This document shows positions 25,439-36,113 of a stretch of 36,113 nt of DNA, one piece after another. Where the stretch lies: the NCBI RefSeq assembly GCF_008831285.2, contig NW_022204950.1, positions 1 to 36,113 on the forward strand, read 5' to 3'. Every line of letters begins with the position of its first letter. Position 1 is the stretch's first letter. The notes under the pieces were generated by a model. That model made no database searches, was not told where the DNA came from, and was given only the letters and a program-made list of their open reading frames with translations. Source of the stretch: Nymphaea colorata (taxonomy: Eukaryota > Streptophyta > Magnoliopsida > Nymphaeales > Nymphaeaceae). The position numbers were made by a program, and so were the translations under genes.

Positions 25439-27744
25439 TCATTGCCGCAGGAAGACTATGCTCTTGGCCACTAGGATGTTGTTGCCCTGGGAAGTTCCCT
25501 TGACGAGGGCGCTATCACCCACGCTCACCTTATATCCGCCGATGTTTGAGCTAAGAGTGGCGCAGGTGGGTATCTATATCGTTCTCTGACCTGTATTGCC
25601 ATCCAAAGTAACCACAATTTCGTTGAAACTGGATATCTTCAGAATTTTTCCAGTAATGGTCTGCAGGGTATCGCTGTCAGAAGGACAGGGGATGGTGTTT
25701 CTGAGGTTAAGCGCGGCGAGGGTGAACGGGTAAAGGCATTGTACACGGGAGGATTGATAGGGGAAGGCAGCCGTGCCAAAGTTAGCTGATAGGTAATTGA
25801 ACCAGTTGGAGATATTGACTGAAGGAGAGACGACAGTTTGCCCGAATAAAGCGGATTGAGTTGAGTTAACTGCCACTGCAAACGGTAAGATATTGCCTCT
25901 TTGGGCGAGCATAGTGTTTACTGCTTGGTCTGCCTGCTGGGAGAGCGCTCTTGCGTTCTGGAGGTGCATGGTTGCCATCTATAAGTTAGCGGACTCGTTC
26001 TTGAAATGAGCGATAGCGGCGTTTAGAGACGCCAGGTCACCCTGAAGGGTGAGATCAGCTTGGTTCTTAGCAGCCGTTAACGACGTAACGGTGGCAGTGG
26101 CATTGGGGAGAGCAGACTGGAGGAGAGTAAGTGCACCAGCAGCACTGATATTCTGACTTTTCAAGCTGTTAAAATTGGCTGTTTCCTGGCTGATTTGACT
26201 TTGAATAGTGCTTAGCTGGCTGGATTGGCCATTGTTCTGGTTAGTGAACTGTGCAAGCGAATTCTGCTGAACTGTCAGATTGGTCTGCAGACTGATGATG
26301 GTCTGCTTGATGGTCGACGATTGGGTGTTGCAGGAATTGAGGTTTTGAGAAATGGAGGTTATGCTGTTGCCGGTGGATGAGATGTTCTGCTGCAGTTGAT
26401 TCTTCTGTGCGATGAGCTGGTTGGAGTTATCCTGTGCTTGCTGCAGCTTCTGCTGTGCGTTGGCTAGTTGCTTCATGAGATCATCAACCACTGCCTTCTT
26501 ACTAGCGATGTCATTGGCTGCAGTATCGATCTGTTGGCTGACTAAGCCTAGCTGACTGTTGTAGATGTTCAGCGTTTTGTTCGTTTGGAGCAAATTGGAA
26601 GAATAAGAGTCACATGTTTTTAGATTGGCGGAAAGGGAAGCGTTGGTTGATTGTATTTGGTTGGTGATTGATTGTATGTTTTGGTTTATCTGCTGCACGC
26701 TTGATTGAGTTTGGGACGCCTGGATGGTTAGTGATTGCCTTTGGTTTTGCAGATCTGCCAATTTAGATGAGGAGGAACTTATTTGGGTGCTGATGGTGGA
26801 GAGGAGCCCATTGAGGTTGGAGATTGCTGAGTCTATCTTTGATTTATTATTGATTGCAGCGTTCAGTTGGGCAGTTGCCTCTTTCTGTGCTTCCTGGTGT
26901 ACCTGGTATTGCTCTGTGAGGGAAGCAATAAGGGAGTTGAGTGAATTTTTATCAGAAGTAAGTTGAAGGACTATACTGTAATTGCCAGCCACCCACTCGC
27001 TTGCCTATTTTTGCTTCTGGAATAGCAGATTAGCTTCCGCTGTAGACACTGTTGATTTCTGAGAGGTATTGAAGTTGAGATTGATTGAATTCTGAGACAC
27101 GATGGTTTGAGCAGAAACCGTGGCTTCGTTGGTATCGGCATAGACATTGGAAGTGGTATTGGAAAAATCTGTCAGGATCTGATTGAGATTGTTACTGATA
27201 CTGGGGGCGCTTTGAGAAGATGTACTGCTTGTATCAATCCCATTGAAGTAACTCTGCAGGCTATCGACACTGGAAGGTGTGGTATCAGTAAAGAAATTAT
27301 TGGCGTCTGATTGGAATAGAGAAGAAATGGAAGAAATGTTGACTGAAGTCTCGCTTGTGTATGTTGATGAACTTGAGGAATTGGTAGATGTTGATGAAGT
27401 TTGGCTGGTTGGTGCTGCAGGGACGCTTGGAGCTGGAGTGAAAGAGCTGAAGCCGGAATCTACATTCATTATCAGGATCTTCTCATCCTTGCCAGCGTTG
27501 TCCAAGGCCTTCACAGAAAGAATGTACTGACCAGGCAAGACTGGTCCCACTGGCTTCACCGTGTAATCCTGACAGATAGGTTTTGAGGCAGTCCGGTGAT
27601 GCTTAATTGAACTGGTCCATTCGTGTCACTAAACTTGAAGGAATATCCCTGGGGTTTGAGGTCAACATAGCTGTCAGAGTTTATGGTGGCGCCAGTTGCG
27701 ATGGCTGCTACTAGGAGTATGAGGAAGTATTTGCGTATGTGCAT
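25439..27744 (-). CDS. Secreted S/Q/N-rich coiled-coil protein
   Basis: 768 aa, exact after restoring one G near 27575. A signal peptide (MHIRKYFLILLVAAIATGA) is followed by a short beta-rich domain (SYVDLKPQGYSFKFSDTNG, LPGQYILSVKALDNAGKDEK), an S/T/P-rich linker (about 95-150) and roughly 450 residues of Gln/Asn/Ser-rich coiled coil without charged clusters (LNAAINNKSKIDSAISNLNG, QQKLQQAQDNSNQLIAQKNQ). The C-terminal domain of about 150 residues has paired cysteines (VQCLYPFTL, TIPCPSDSD, IEIPTCATL) and ends KSIVFLRQ. No membrane anchor. It could be a lorica, stalk, mucocyst or surface matrix protein; that is inference from composition and the secretion signal. Not recognised from any named family. 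Confidence 0.82.
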
Positions 27745-27810
27745 ATAATATGTCTTCTATGGTTCCAAATATCGCCACGAGTAACACAATATCGACTAGT
27801 AACTATAAAA

Positions 27811-28957
27811 TCACTTCCATATCTTGGCCATACTCTCGCAATAGTCCTTCCAAATTGCTCTGAATTTGATGTCCAGGTCACCCACAGTGTCCTTCCACCC
27901 TGTGTTGAATCGCTACCACTATTGCAGCATCGTGGAATCGAATTTTTGGATATGGGCTGCGAATCTTTATATCTTTTGCTCGTTTTCGCCTGCACTGCGA
28001 AGATATTATAACAATTTGCCAGCCTAAGCTCTCTCCTATATTTGCTGACTTATCTGTGCTTACTTTTTCAAAGCCTATACCAGTGGAACCATCAATTTTC
28101 CCTCAATTTCGCTCACGAATCTTAGTTGTATGATTTGCTTGTCATTATCTTTGCCCTCAAGCGCTAAACGCTGTCTATCTCGGTCCATGCTCCAGTCCAT
28201 CCCATCTCAGAGGTTTTCAATGAGATTGTCTATGCAAATTTTTGAAGAAGGAAGGAAAGTTGGGTGGAGTAAGTGGTGAGGAAGAAGCGTACCCTCAATA
28301 AGTCGTTTCCGGGGTCTGATTTTTCTTCTTTGCTCGAAAACCATGAAAGACTGCGAGAAAAAAATGAATAAATGCTAAAGGTCTTGCCTAAGTTATTTGC
28401 AATTTACTTGATAATTTGGCCTCCTCGACCAATCGTTTCATTTAATCTTTCCTCTTCTGGAATTATTATCCCTTTAGTAGAAAAGCTTGAACCTACTATG
28501 CCTTGCCCCACTGCTGGCTGCCACAAATAGTAGACAAAAAGATAGACAATTCCTGCAACCTTGGCGCATAGAACTGCTTATGCAACTTCAAGTTTAGCGT
28601 CTTTGCCTATATGTTTTAATTTTTACTCTGTTTTAAAGGAATGGTTGTACTGAGAGTGCCGGAAAGTAAGGAAGAACAGCTCCAGGGAAGCGACTTTTCA
28701 ATGCCTAAATGGTGCATATGTTACATTGAACAGCCATTAGCAATCTTCATATTTCCTCATAATTTCCCATTACTCATCAGTCTGCAGCTGCCTCACGTGC
28801 ACTTTTAACAAAGAGGTATTTCCCAATTACCGTTCACTCTGTCCGATAGTGAGTTCAACATCATGCAAGAAATTTTAAGCGGATTAATCACAGCTGAGTA
28901 TGGGCTCGATGGGCAGATCGTGGTGAGTGATGGCTTATGGGGGTTCTGGGTGTCCAT
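27811..28957 (-). CDS. PX-domain sorting nexin with C-terminal helical (BAR-like) region
   Basis: 376 aa, exact after one intron and four restored bases. The PX domain covers about residues 30-140: VELTIGQSERELGNTSLLKV, then RKYEDCEWLFNVTY (the R-R-Y-S-D-F-x-W-L motif in degenerate form), LKSRFPGAVLPYFPAL (the proline loop) and FYAPRLQELSIFLSTICGS. The second half is long helices (EEAKLSSKTFSIYSFFSRSL, LVEALKKEAQISQQIEERAE, DLDIKFRAIWKDYCESMAKI), as in SNX-BAR proteins that tubulate endosomes. The RRYSDF arginine, which binds PI3P, is kept as R in RKYEDC, but the PP motif is altered. Slips at about 28914, 28710, 28592 and 28168. Confidence 0.83.
28388..28407 (-). other. 20-nt intron of sorting nexin gene
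   Basis: On the - strand: GTAAATTGCAAATAACTTAG. Removal joins A|GC (Ser) and gives EEAKLSSKTFSIYSFF. A at position 15. Confidence 0.87.
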
Positions 28958-29016
28958 GTAATTAATTATAAAAGGGGGCAAGTTGTCATTTGATTGATAA
29001 GTTAGAGATCACATAG
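28958..29016. promoter_or_regulatory. Divergent promoter region
   Basis: 59 bp between the sorting nexin start (-) and the FtsX-like permease start (+), containing AT-rich stretches (TAATTAATTATAAAA at 28959-28973). Both promoters must fit here unless transcripts overlap. Confidence 0.45.
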
Positions 29017-31890
29017 ATGATAATCAAGTGCAGGAAATGCCCGCTATAGTTGCCTTCTGAGGATCGGATCCAGTGCGTCCCTCTTTGCTTCATCGCACTA
29101 CTCGTATTCGCCATCATCACTGTCGTTACCATACTGGCATTCAACCCAGTCATTCTTCTCAACATCGCACAGAAAGATATAGGACAGAGGGATTTCATAC
29201 TCAAGCCTAAAATGCAATACTTCAATACTACTAAAATTGCACAGCTTTCGCCACTTACACCCATGCCGAGATTACGAGCCAATTTAGCTGTGGGATCGAA
29301 CAAATGGGCGGTTGGGTGGTTTATGGATTTGGAAGTTGAAGAAAAAATGGGATTGGGAAATGTAGACTCCAGAAAAAACGTAACCCATCCCTTCATTATT
29401 GCTCATAAATCAGTGGATTTGGCTGTGGGGGCAGAAGTAAACGTCGAGTTCAAGATAACAACATCCTGGACTATATTGTCGATCTAGTGAGGCACGGAAT
29501 CATACTCTTTGATGATGTGGACGGTCTTATAAAGGAGATTTAATCCTTAACTGACAAGGGATAGACAGTCGGAGGGACTTTCAAAGTGGATGAAGTATTC
29601 GACGACCCTCAGGGCAAAATGGGAAGTGCATCAATAGATAGGGCCATATTTTTGGATATCAATGTAGCTTTCAAGCAAATGGTTCAGCAAACGTTAGGCA
29701 GTAAGTCATTACTGATGCGATTTGTGACCCAATCATCTTTTCGCCTCAGGGACTTAGCCACTGAAATAACAATCAACCTTCCAGATAGAGTCAAATTATA
29801 CAGTAACCCTGACTCTGAGTCTGTGATAAGGACCATACAATACTACGCTCAGCAAATCTCCAAAAACATTCGTTACTTTGCAGTGCAAATCGACATGCCA
29901 ATCATGTCAGAAATGTAAAAATTGCAATACTTTGGCATGTTCATTGGAGTCATGCTTAAAGCTATCATTGTCTCTCTGTTCCTCTTGAGCACCTTGATGC
30001 TGGATACTTCTCTTAACTTGAGCATAGAGAAGCGAAAAATGAATTTGGCCATTTTGAAGGTGATCGGTGCGAGTAGAGAACACGTAGCAATGCATGTTCT
30101 ATCAGGAGCTACTCGACAAGTCATCTATGCGAATCTTATCGCATACCCATTCGTCTATTTTTTGTTTAAAACCATCGAGCCAACGTTTCAAGAACTTGTA
30201 GGATATCGAGTGCAACTGTAGCTCACTCTTGAAGCCTGTGCTGCAGGCCTCTTTATCGGATTACTTGTGCCCATCCTTGCATCAATATCACCGATTAAGA
30301 ACATCATCAGCAATGACTTAGTGGAGACCATAGGGCAAGGCAAGCAAAACTATTCAGATGTTAAAACTGAAATCTATGTGGAGGGGCAATAGTTCCCGTG
30401 GGGGAAAGTAACTTTTGGCATTTTAGCTACGTTTTATGGATTAGCCATCTACTACCTTTTGCCTAAAGCCATGATAAATCTAAACTTAGGCCTCATGATT
30501 ACTCTCTTCTTTATCTTTTTGGAAGGTTTACTTGTTGGTTTGGTTGTTCTTTCTTACAGTTTTTAATTTTTGCTTGAGAAGGCAATGTCCCATCTGCTAT
30601 TATTTTGGGCTGATTCCACTGATTTTGCCCTTACAGTCAAAAACCTCTCATGCCATCGGATGCAAAACCGCAAAACTCCCTAATCTATGCCTTAGCTGTT
30701 TCCTTTGTCGTAATGATAGCTGTTGGTTTTTAGCTGCAAGTGGATGCTACTAAAGATGAATACCTGGTATACATGGGTGGAGATATCGATATCGGTGGCC
30801 TTACGTAAATCCTAACTTCATCAACAAGGTAATTTCGCAATTAAATGGCATATAGTCGCTTACATATACCACTAATCCCCTTAGCAAGTATTTTTAGCTT
30901 TCGGGTATTAACAAACAAGTAATGATATCCGATAAGGCAAAAGTATTTTTCCTTGATGATAACATCTATGGATTGCTGGACCATATCTTCCTAAGGATGC
31001 TGTCAATGGCAGGTAGGTGGTTTATACTGATGCCAAATCTCCTCAAAATATATACACCTATCTATATACTTAAGCTGGCATGGACACATGCATCATTAGC
31101 GAATACGCAGCAAAGAAAATGGGAATTCTAGGGTCTAACAGTCATTAATTTTATATCAACATCTACTATGAAGACAGCGTAAAGCGAATACCAATCAATT
31201 ACAGTTCCATCGTCAATAAAAGAAAAGGAATGTATTTCTCTGCATTTCTTTTCCCAACTCTGATGTTCCTGTCTCTTTTGATACTTTAAGAGATTAGCAG
31301 GGATATAAACCGACCAAATCCCAATCACTCGAGCCAAGATATACGTAAAAGATCTGGACAGGCTTCCATATATAGAAAACTTCATTAATTAGAAATTAAG
31401 TTCAAATACATAATTCAAGCAAAACGTGTAATATGTTTGGAGCCGAACCAAAACAGATGAAAACTTTGCCAACATGAAGAGAATGCTCAATTCCATCATG
31501 TTATCCCTATTGGTTTTGGTCTTAATGCTCTGCTTTTTCTCATTGATAACAACCACCCATGCCAACATCCACAGCCAATAGAAGGAAATCGGTGTATTGC
31601 TTGTTCTCGGTTACTAAAAGATCAGAATATATCGTATTTACATCTACGAGGCTTTCGTATTGGTTGTTGATTCATGCCTCAAAGGAATGATAGTGGGTTA
31701 CGTGGTTGCTACATTCATGGCGTGGCAAAGAGAGCTCTTCTCAAGCGTTACTGTCAATTTGAGATTCAATATCGAATACGTCGGCATTATCTTTGTGATG
31801 GCAATAGGCTCAAGCATATTGGCAACTTACCGATAGATCAATAACGTCGTCAAGCGAAAGATTAGTGATCTTCTCATCGGTTCTACTTGA
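29017..31890 (+). CDS. FtsX-like permease with two FtsX modules
   Basis: About 959 aa integral membrane protein. A hydrophobic segment near the N-terminus (LCFIALLVFAIITVVTILAF) is followed by a large soluble domain, then a first FtsX core (about residues 300-540) with LSIEKRKMNLAILKVIGASREH and several helices. A second soluble domain and a second FtsX core follow (SQEKEIGVLLVLGYEKI, then EAFVLVVDSCLKGMIVGYVV). The E-R/K-x-x-E/N-x-A/G-x-L-x-x-G signature of FtsX/LolC/MacB permeases is present in both. Bacterial relatives work with an ABC ATPase; none is encoded nearby. The start ATG 29017 is 60 bp from the divergent gene. About five slips occur, near 29455, 30675, 30810, 30995 and 31312. TGA at 31888. 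Confidence 0.83.
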
Positions 31891-32041
31891 TTATCCTTTA
31901 TGTTTGTTTTTTTGGCAAAATGGGTTAATTATTATAGGCTTTGGATGAATTACCAAGTAGCATGGAGGATGAATTTTAAGGAAAAGTATGTATAGAGAGT
32001 GATAGATAAAATATCAGTAGTAATGGTTAGTTAGTAGGGGG
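31891..32041. other. AT-rich convergent gap
   Basis: 151 bp between two convergent stops; T- and A-rich, no ORF or repeat seen. Probably both 3' untranslated regions. Confidence 0.4.
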
Positions 32042-32800
32042 TCAGCAGCTGAGAGGCGTAAGGATGCTATCGCTGATTCCGTCCCATCCTTCAACAGTGC
32101 ATCTGACCACACTCACCAAACGTTCTGCCTCTTTGACATCGAGCACCACCCTGCAGTGAGCAAGATATAGGGCAAGTAGGGGATCTTCCTCCACCGCTGC
32201 TCCTCTTTGGAAAACCCAGTATTTGTAAATGGTCGAGTTGGCCACCCCCACCACCAAGTCAACGCCTCTTAGGGCAGCCTCTCTTGACTAAGACAGTCCC
32301 AAAGCTGCACACAGGTGCTAAATGGTGCCTTTGGGGTCTGAGCTGAGGATTCCCACGTTGATTTGTCTTCGGGTGATTTATTTCATTCTTTCTAATTCCT
32401 CCCGCTCCTATCGAATCACTTCGAATTCTATATTAAAATCGAATTCTGAAAAAAGGTTTTTGGGTTGGGATTGAGCGATCGGGGCGGGCGAGGCGGCAAG
32501 GCGGGGTTCCTTCTGTCTTTGCTGTTTTTTGGAGGTGAGCTGCGTCATAGCTCTTTTGTTCAGTTTCTCGTCGTAGAAATACCAGTGTGATTCATGGAAA
32601 TTTAGGCGAGCTAAATAGGACAAGGGGTACTTTTGTAAAGTTTTATTCTGAGTCCGAGTGTATGGCTCCACTTCTTGTACGCATGCAAAGTCCTTCTTTT
32701 CTTTGAGACAGTTTATTATTATATGAAAATAACTCAATAAACATATCAACTGCCAACAACACCACCGGTGGATCATTAATACCGCCCCTTTTATCTTCAT
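32042..32800 (-). CDS. Hypothetical protein, N-terminus uncertain
   Basis: About 250 aa, not recognised. From residue about 35 the frame is convincing: KEKKDFACVQEVEPYTRTQN, YLARLNFHESHWYFYDEKL, a K/Q-rich linker, a charged helix (IREEREELERMKEITRRQ) and the C-terminal domain VGILSSDPKGTIEHLCAALG, VVGVANSTIYKYWVFQRGAA, LYLAHCRVVLDVKEAERLV, SDSILTPLSC. The last part looks like an alpha/beta fold. The 5' portion (MKIKGAVLMIHRWCCWQLIC) is hydrophobic and Cys/Trp-rich and may not be translated; an ATG at 32849-32851 is also in frame but overlaps the upstream kinase stop. No intron meeting the 20-nt rule was found. Confidence 0.62.
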
Positions 32801-32838
32801 AACCTGGGGGGCAGATTGTATAAAAATGCTATAAATAA

Positions 32839-34331
32839 TCATGAAATCCACTTGCTGTCCAACACGTCCAAAATGCTAAATCTCTATGATGGATTCTTTG
32901 TCAACATACCCTCTAAAAGTATACACAAATCGCTGCCCCCCTCGCCCAGCACCAGCTTTGTCTTGCGGATCTTCTCTAACATCTGAAACTCTCCCTTTGC
33001 GTTGAAGGGATAGCGATTATAGAGAATCCGATATAGAAGAACGCCCAAACTCCAGATATCGGCCTTCTTGGGATTGTAAGCTCGCTTTTAGAGGATCTAC
33101 GGAGGCATGTAGTGAATGGTACCGCAGAATTAGCGAGTCAACTGCCCCTCACACTTGCTGGTGTCGATGCAGAGTCCAAAGTCGATGAACTTCACCTCCG
33201 AAAGATCTTCGGAGACCACAATGTTGTCCAGTTTGATATCACGATGAGCTATGGAAAGACCGTGCAGAAACATTAGCCCGTTGGCGATTCCGCGAAAGAC
33301 GCGTTTTATTTCGTGAAGTTGAAGCGAACGGCTCCGACAGAGGCGGTGGAGAGTGAAGGGGAAATACTCCAAGACGAGGTAGCGACTGCCATTCGCCTTG
33401 AAGTTGTTGTAGTAGGTGACGATGTTACGATGCTGCATCGTCTTGTAGAATTCGTATTCCTCTATTTTCGACTAGTGGTCTCAGCGATCACCTTTATCGC
33501 CACGAAGCGGTCAGATAGGATGTCTCGCGCCTTGTAGACCTCTCCTGACAACCCACGCCCTATTTCTCCATTATTTGATATCTTTCCTTTAGGATGTCTT
33601 GCTTTGCAACTCTCGCCGCATCTCCATCCTTGCCTTTATGGTCGGTCTGATCTCAGCAACGCTTTTCCCCTTCTTCCCTTCCTTCTCCTCAACCTTAGGA
33701 GGAGTATCGTTGGGTGGAGCTTCCTCACCTCCCGAGTCAGCAGTGTCCTTGAGTTTATTGCAAATCTCATTTGCCATTTTTTCAATCTCCATATGCTGGC
33801 GATCAGCTACTGTCAATTTCCTGCTCTCCATCCGGTAGCTGCTCTTATACTTTTCCATAAACTGATTGACCCTGCTGTTCACGGTTTACTTTGATAATAT
33901 TTGCTGACTGTTTTGAGAAAATCCACCCATGGCTTGTGCGGTCTTGATTGCGTTTATCTTGTTGTTTATTTACCTGCGGAGGTCGATTTGAGGCTATTCG
34001 TGCTTGATGGTGAGCTTAGTTGTGCTCCTTTGAGGTTGGCTGTAGAGACTGATGCTTGACGTTTCTCTAAATGCCGATCCGAGGTGCAGGCTGACATATC
34101 AGTATGAATGGTTTTGCTCTGTTTCAGCTTACTTTTATTTTGTTCTTTGCTCTTCACCTCCACAGTCTTTCCTTTGGCTTCACTCGGCAACACCAAGGCC
34201 AATTGTTTCTCAGAGGGACTTTTCTCATACTCCAAAATAGAGCGTTTGAGGGAGAGCAGCGAGAGCAGGTTCTTGCGGTGCTTGCGAATCTTCTATGCAC
34301 TGTCCTCGAAACGGTTTGAAGAGGCTATCAT
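32839..34331 (-). CDS. Ser/Thr protein kinase with long N-terminal extension
   Basis: About 498 aa. The kinase domain occupies the last 265 residues: Gly loop EGVGLSGEVYKARD, VAIKVI, HRNIVTYY, catalytic HRDIKLDN, FIDFGLC, activation loop FCGTIHYMPP(E)IL with TAG at the invariant APE Glu (33097-33099), ADIWSLGVLLYRIL and a final MLTKNPS(E)RFSILDVL. The ADIWSLGV/PF pattern points to the CAMK/AMPK-like group. The N-terminal 230 residues are charged and S/K-rich (DSAEKIRKHRKNLL, KLKQSKTIHTDM, KVEEKEGKKGKS). The extension joins the kinase frame only through one-base slips near 33975 and 33600; if the first is real, an alternative start is ATG 33930 (MGGFSQ). Other slips near 33562 and 33465. TGA at 32839. 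Confidence 0.85.
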
Positions 34332-34616
34332 CAGGATGTTATATTTGTTATTTTATTACAGACAGCCTTGAAACTATAGAAAAATAGGAAGGCTTCAAAT
34401 ATAGGGATTGGTATCCCCTTGGGAAGCTTAAACGGAAGAACTTCATATGACTCGAAATATTGCCTAAAAATAATAACATAATTATAGGTTAAAAATGATG
34501 AGAAGGGATTTTTGGTGCATGGGCATATGTTTGTAATTTTGTATATTTTGGTAATTTGAGCAATCAGGTTATTTCCTTTTTAATTGTTACTAAAAGTGTA
34601 TAATATTACGTCCCAG
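34332..34616. promoter_or_regulatory. AT-rich divergent intergenic region
   Basis: 285 bp between the kinase start (-) and the adenylate kinase start (+), the longest non-coding gap in the window. It is AT-rich with scattered short A- and T-runs. No ORF, tRNA or repeat is visible. Presumably both promoters lie here. Confidence 0.45.
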
Positions 34617-36113
34617 ATGAGTCAAAAGGACAAGCCTAAAACTGCAAGACCTGTCCATGACGAGTAATAAATCAGCCATTCCTCAAAATCCTCCACAACT
34701 GGTCAAATCTTCAATTCCAATATAAATCCAAAATACTTTTTTCTGCTAATCTCTTCCCTATACAATCTGATACCCATCCTCAAAGCCATATCCCCTTACA
34801 AGTCGATAATCCCTCATGGGCAAGATAGTATAACCGATATGCTCCTCCAATAGTATAGTAGTATTAACCTACCTGCCTTAACAACTTTGATAATATACAA
34901 AGTAGATGGGGTGCAACCAGTCGCAGGTAACTCGCCTCCAATTCAGAAATAGACCGACAACAAGGGCTTTCTCACCAAGCCGCACATCTTCTTCCTATTG
35001 GGTGGGCCAGGCAGCGGAAAGGACACCCAAGCCTAAAACCTGATCAAGGACTACAAGTTCAAGCACTTTTCCACAGGGGAGCTCCTGCGTTTATAGAGGG
35101 AAAAGGGAGGTCCGCTTGCAGCCACCATTGATACATTCATGAAAGAAGGAAAACTTCTACCCTCCTCGCTAGTCGTGGATCTGCTGGAGAGCGGTATTGC
35201 CGAGTACGGAAATCGCAGATATCTTTTCAATGGCTTCCCCAGAAACAAAGAGAACTGGTAGGAGTTTGAAAAGCGACTGGCCGATAAGGTGGTGATCCGC
35301 AATCTAATTTACTTCTAGTGTCCCAGGGAGACCTTGGTGGCGAGGATGACAGAACGGGGGAAGACCAGTGGTCGTCCTGATGACAATAGCGATGCCATCG
35401 AGAAAAGGATCACTACTTATTAAAACTAGACTGTCCCGGTTGTCAATTAGTTCAAAGAGCAAAATAATTGCATCACCATCGATGCCACACTCACCCGCGA
35501 ACAAGTCTACGAACAACTGAGAAACAAACTCACAGAAGCCCACATCCTACCCCCTCCTCCAGCCGAAATGCTGTTCGTTCTGGGCGGACCTGGCTCAGGC
35601 AAAGGCACGTACCTTTTACCTCATATAGACAATGTGCTATTTGGTCAAAAAGTATGGATTTATCCATTTGTCCACTGGAGATCTGCTGCGAGACGAGATC
35701 AAAACCGGCTCGCAGTTGGGCAAGGAGATCGATGCCGTGATAAAGGAGGGCAAATTGGTGTCCAGCGAATTAATGGTGAGACTGGTCCAGGAGAAGATAG
35801 AGCGTAACAACTATGCTGGCAAGTACTGCTTGATGGCTTCCCGAGAGGCCAAGAGAACATGGATGTTTGGGAGCGTGTGATGGCAAAGTGGGTCAATTTG
35901 CGTTCAGTCATCTACTTCTAATGCCAAAAAGCAGAACTGAAGCGGAGACTCATTAAACGCGGTTAGACCAGTGGCCGCTCTGACGACAACGAGAATGCCA
36001 TTGCAAAGCGTCTCGATTACTTCGAGGACTACACCAAGCCAGTTGAAGCCTTTTATTAAAAAGCAGGCAAATTGCGCAGATTCGATGCCAACAGATAAAT
36101 CGCCGCCATCACC
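34617..36113 (+). CDS. Tandem adenylate kinase, truncated by window end
   Basis: Transfers phosphate among adenine nucleotides; multi-domain forms are common in cilia. About 500 aa lie inside the window and no stop is reached. The N-terminal 125 residues (MSQKDKPKTARPVHDEEE..., QDSITDMLLQEYSSINLPAL) precede two adenylate kinase domains. Domain 1 (about 130-320): LLGGPGSGKDTQAENL, FSTGELLRL(E), FNGFPRNKENWEEF, RGKTSGRPDDN. Domain 2: VLGGPGSGKGTQC, HLSTGDLLRDEI, GFPR, RRLIKRG(E)TSGRSDDNE, PVEAFY(E)K. Glu in GETSGR (TAG 35964-35966) and FYEK (TAA 36057-36059) come from stop-like codons. One 20-nt intron; slips at about 35651 and 35828. Domain 1 has D for G in its P-loop and K for E in GETSGR. 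Confidence 0.93.
35609..35628 (+). other. 20-nt intron of adenylate kinase gene
   Basis: Sequence GTACCTTTTACCTCATATAG. Removal joins AC|A (Thr) and completes the P-loop GGPGSGKGTQC of domain 2. Retained, it would disrupt the ATP-binding loop. A at position 15. Confidence 0.94.

Noticed and set aside
28639-28995. A + strand frame that could encode a 118-aa protein
   Set aside because: It overlaps the PX domain of the sorting nexin on the - strand, whose motifs and exact frame arithmetic are far stronger.

Overview
The window is one end of a ciliate macronuclear chromosome, very probably from a peritrich (Oligohymenophorea). It opens with about 90 bp of CCCCAA telomere repeat. Inside conserved genes, in-frame TAA and TAG fall where homologues have glutamate (RNA polymerase III, Rab, adenylate kinase, protein kinase and MORN motifs), and every gene ends at TGA. 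That matches the peritrich nuclear code (UAR = Glu, UGA the only stop). A standard-code reading breaks every gene into pieces, so all calls here use UAR = Glu.

Layout: telomere; RPC1, the largest Pol III subunit (195-4303, +); a two-TM protein and a Rab6-like GTPase (both -); a charged unknown protein and an ADP-ribosylglycohydrolase (+); an unknown protein and a RING-H2 protein (-); a charged unknown protein, a MORN-repeat protein, a kinesin-9 and a large multi-CH-domain protein (+); a coiled-coil protein (-); a small acidic protein (+); EMC1 (-); a helical protein with a basic N-terminus and a small unknown protein (+); a MATE transporter, a secreted coiled-coil protein and a PX-domain sorting nexin (-); a two-module FtsX-like permease (+); an unknown protein and a protein kinase (-); and a tandem adenylate kinase that runs off the window end (+). 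Intergenic gaps are about 25-285 bp. No rRNA, tRNA, transposon or CRISPR was seen. Several genes suggest cilium or cortex work (kinesin-9, MORN, CH, tandem adenylate kinase); the rest are housekeeping, membrane trafficking and signalling.

Two structural features run through the window. First, twelve introns can be placed by restoring conserved reading frames. All are exactly 20 nt, begin GT, end YAG and carry an A at intron position 15, a likely branch point. Second, many genes also contain single-base frame slips, mostly at homopolymers and mostly fixed by adding one base. These look like uncorrected long-read errors. They cluster at 0.2-4 kb, 11-15 kb and 28-32 kb and are nearly absent from 17.3-21.8 kb. 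Coordinates below span from start codon to TGA and include introns and slips.
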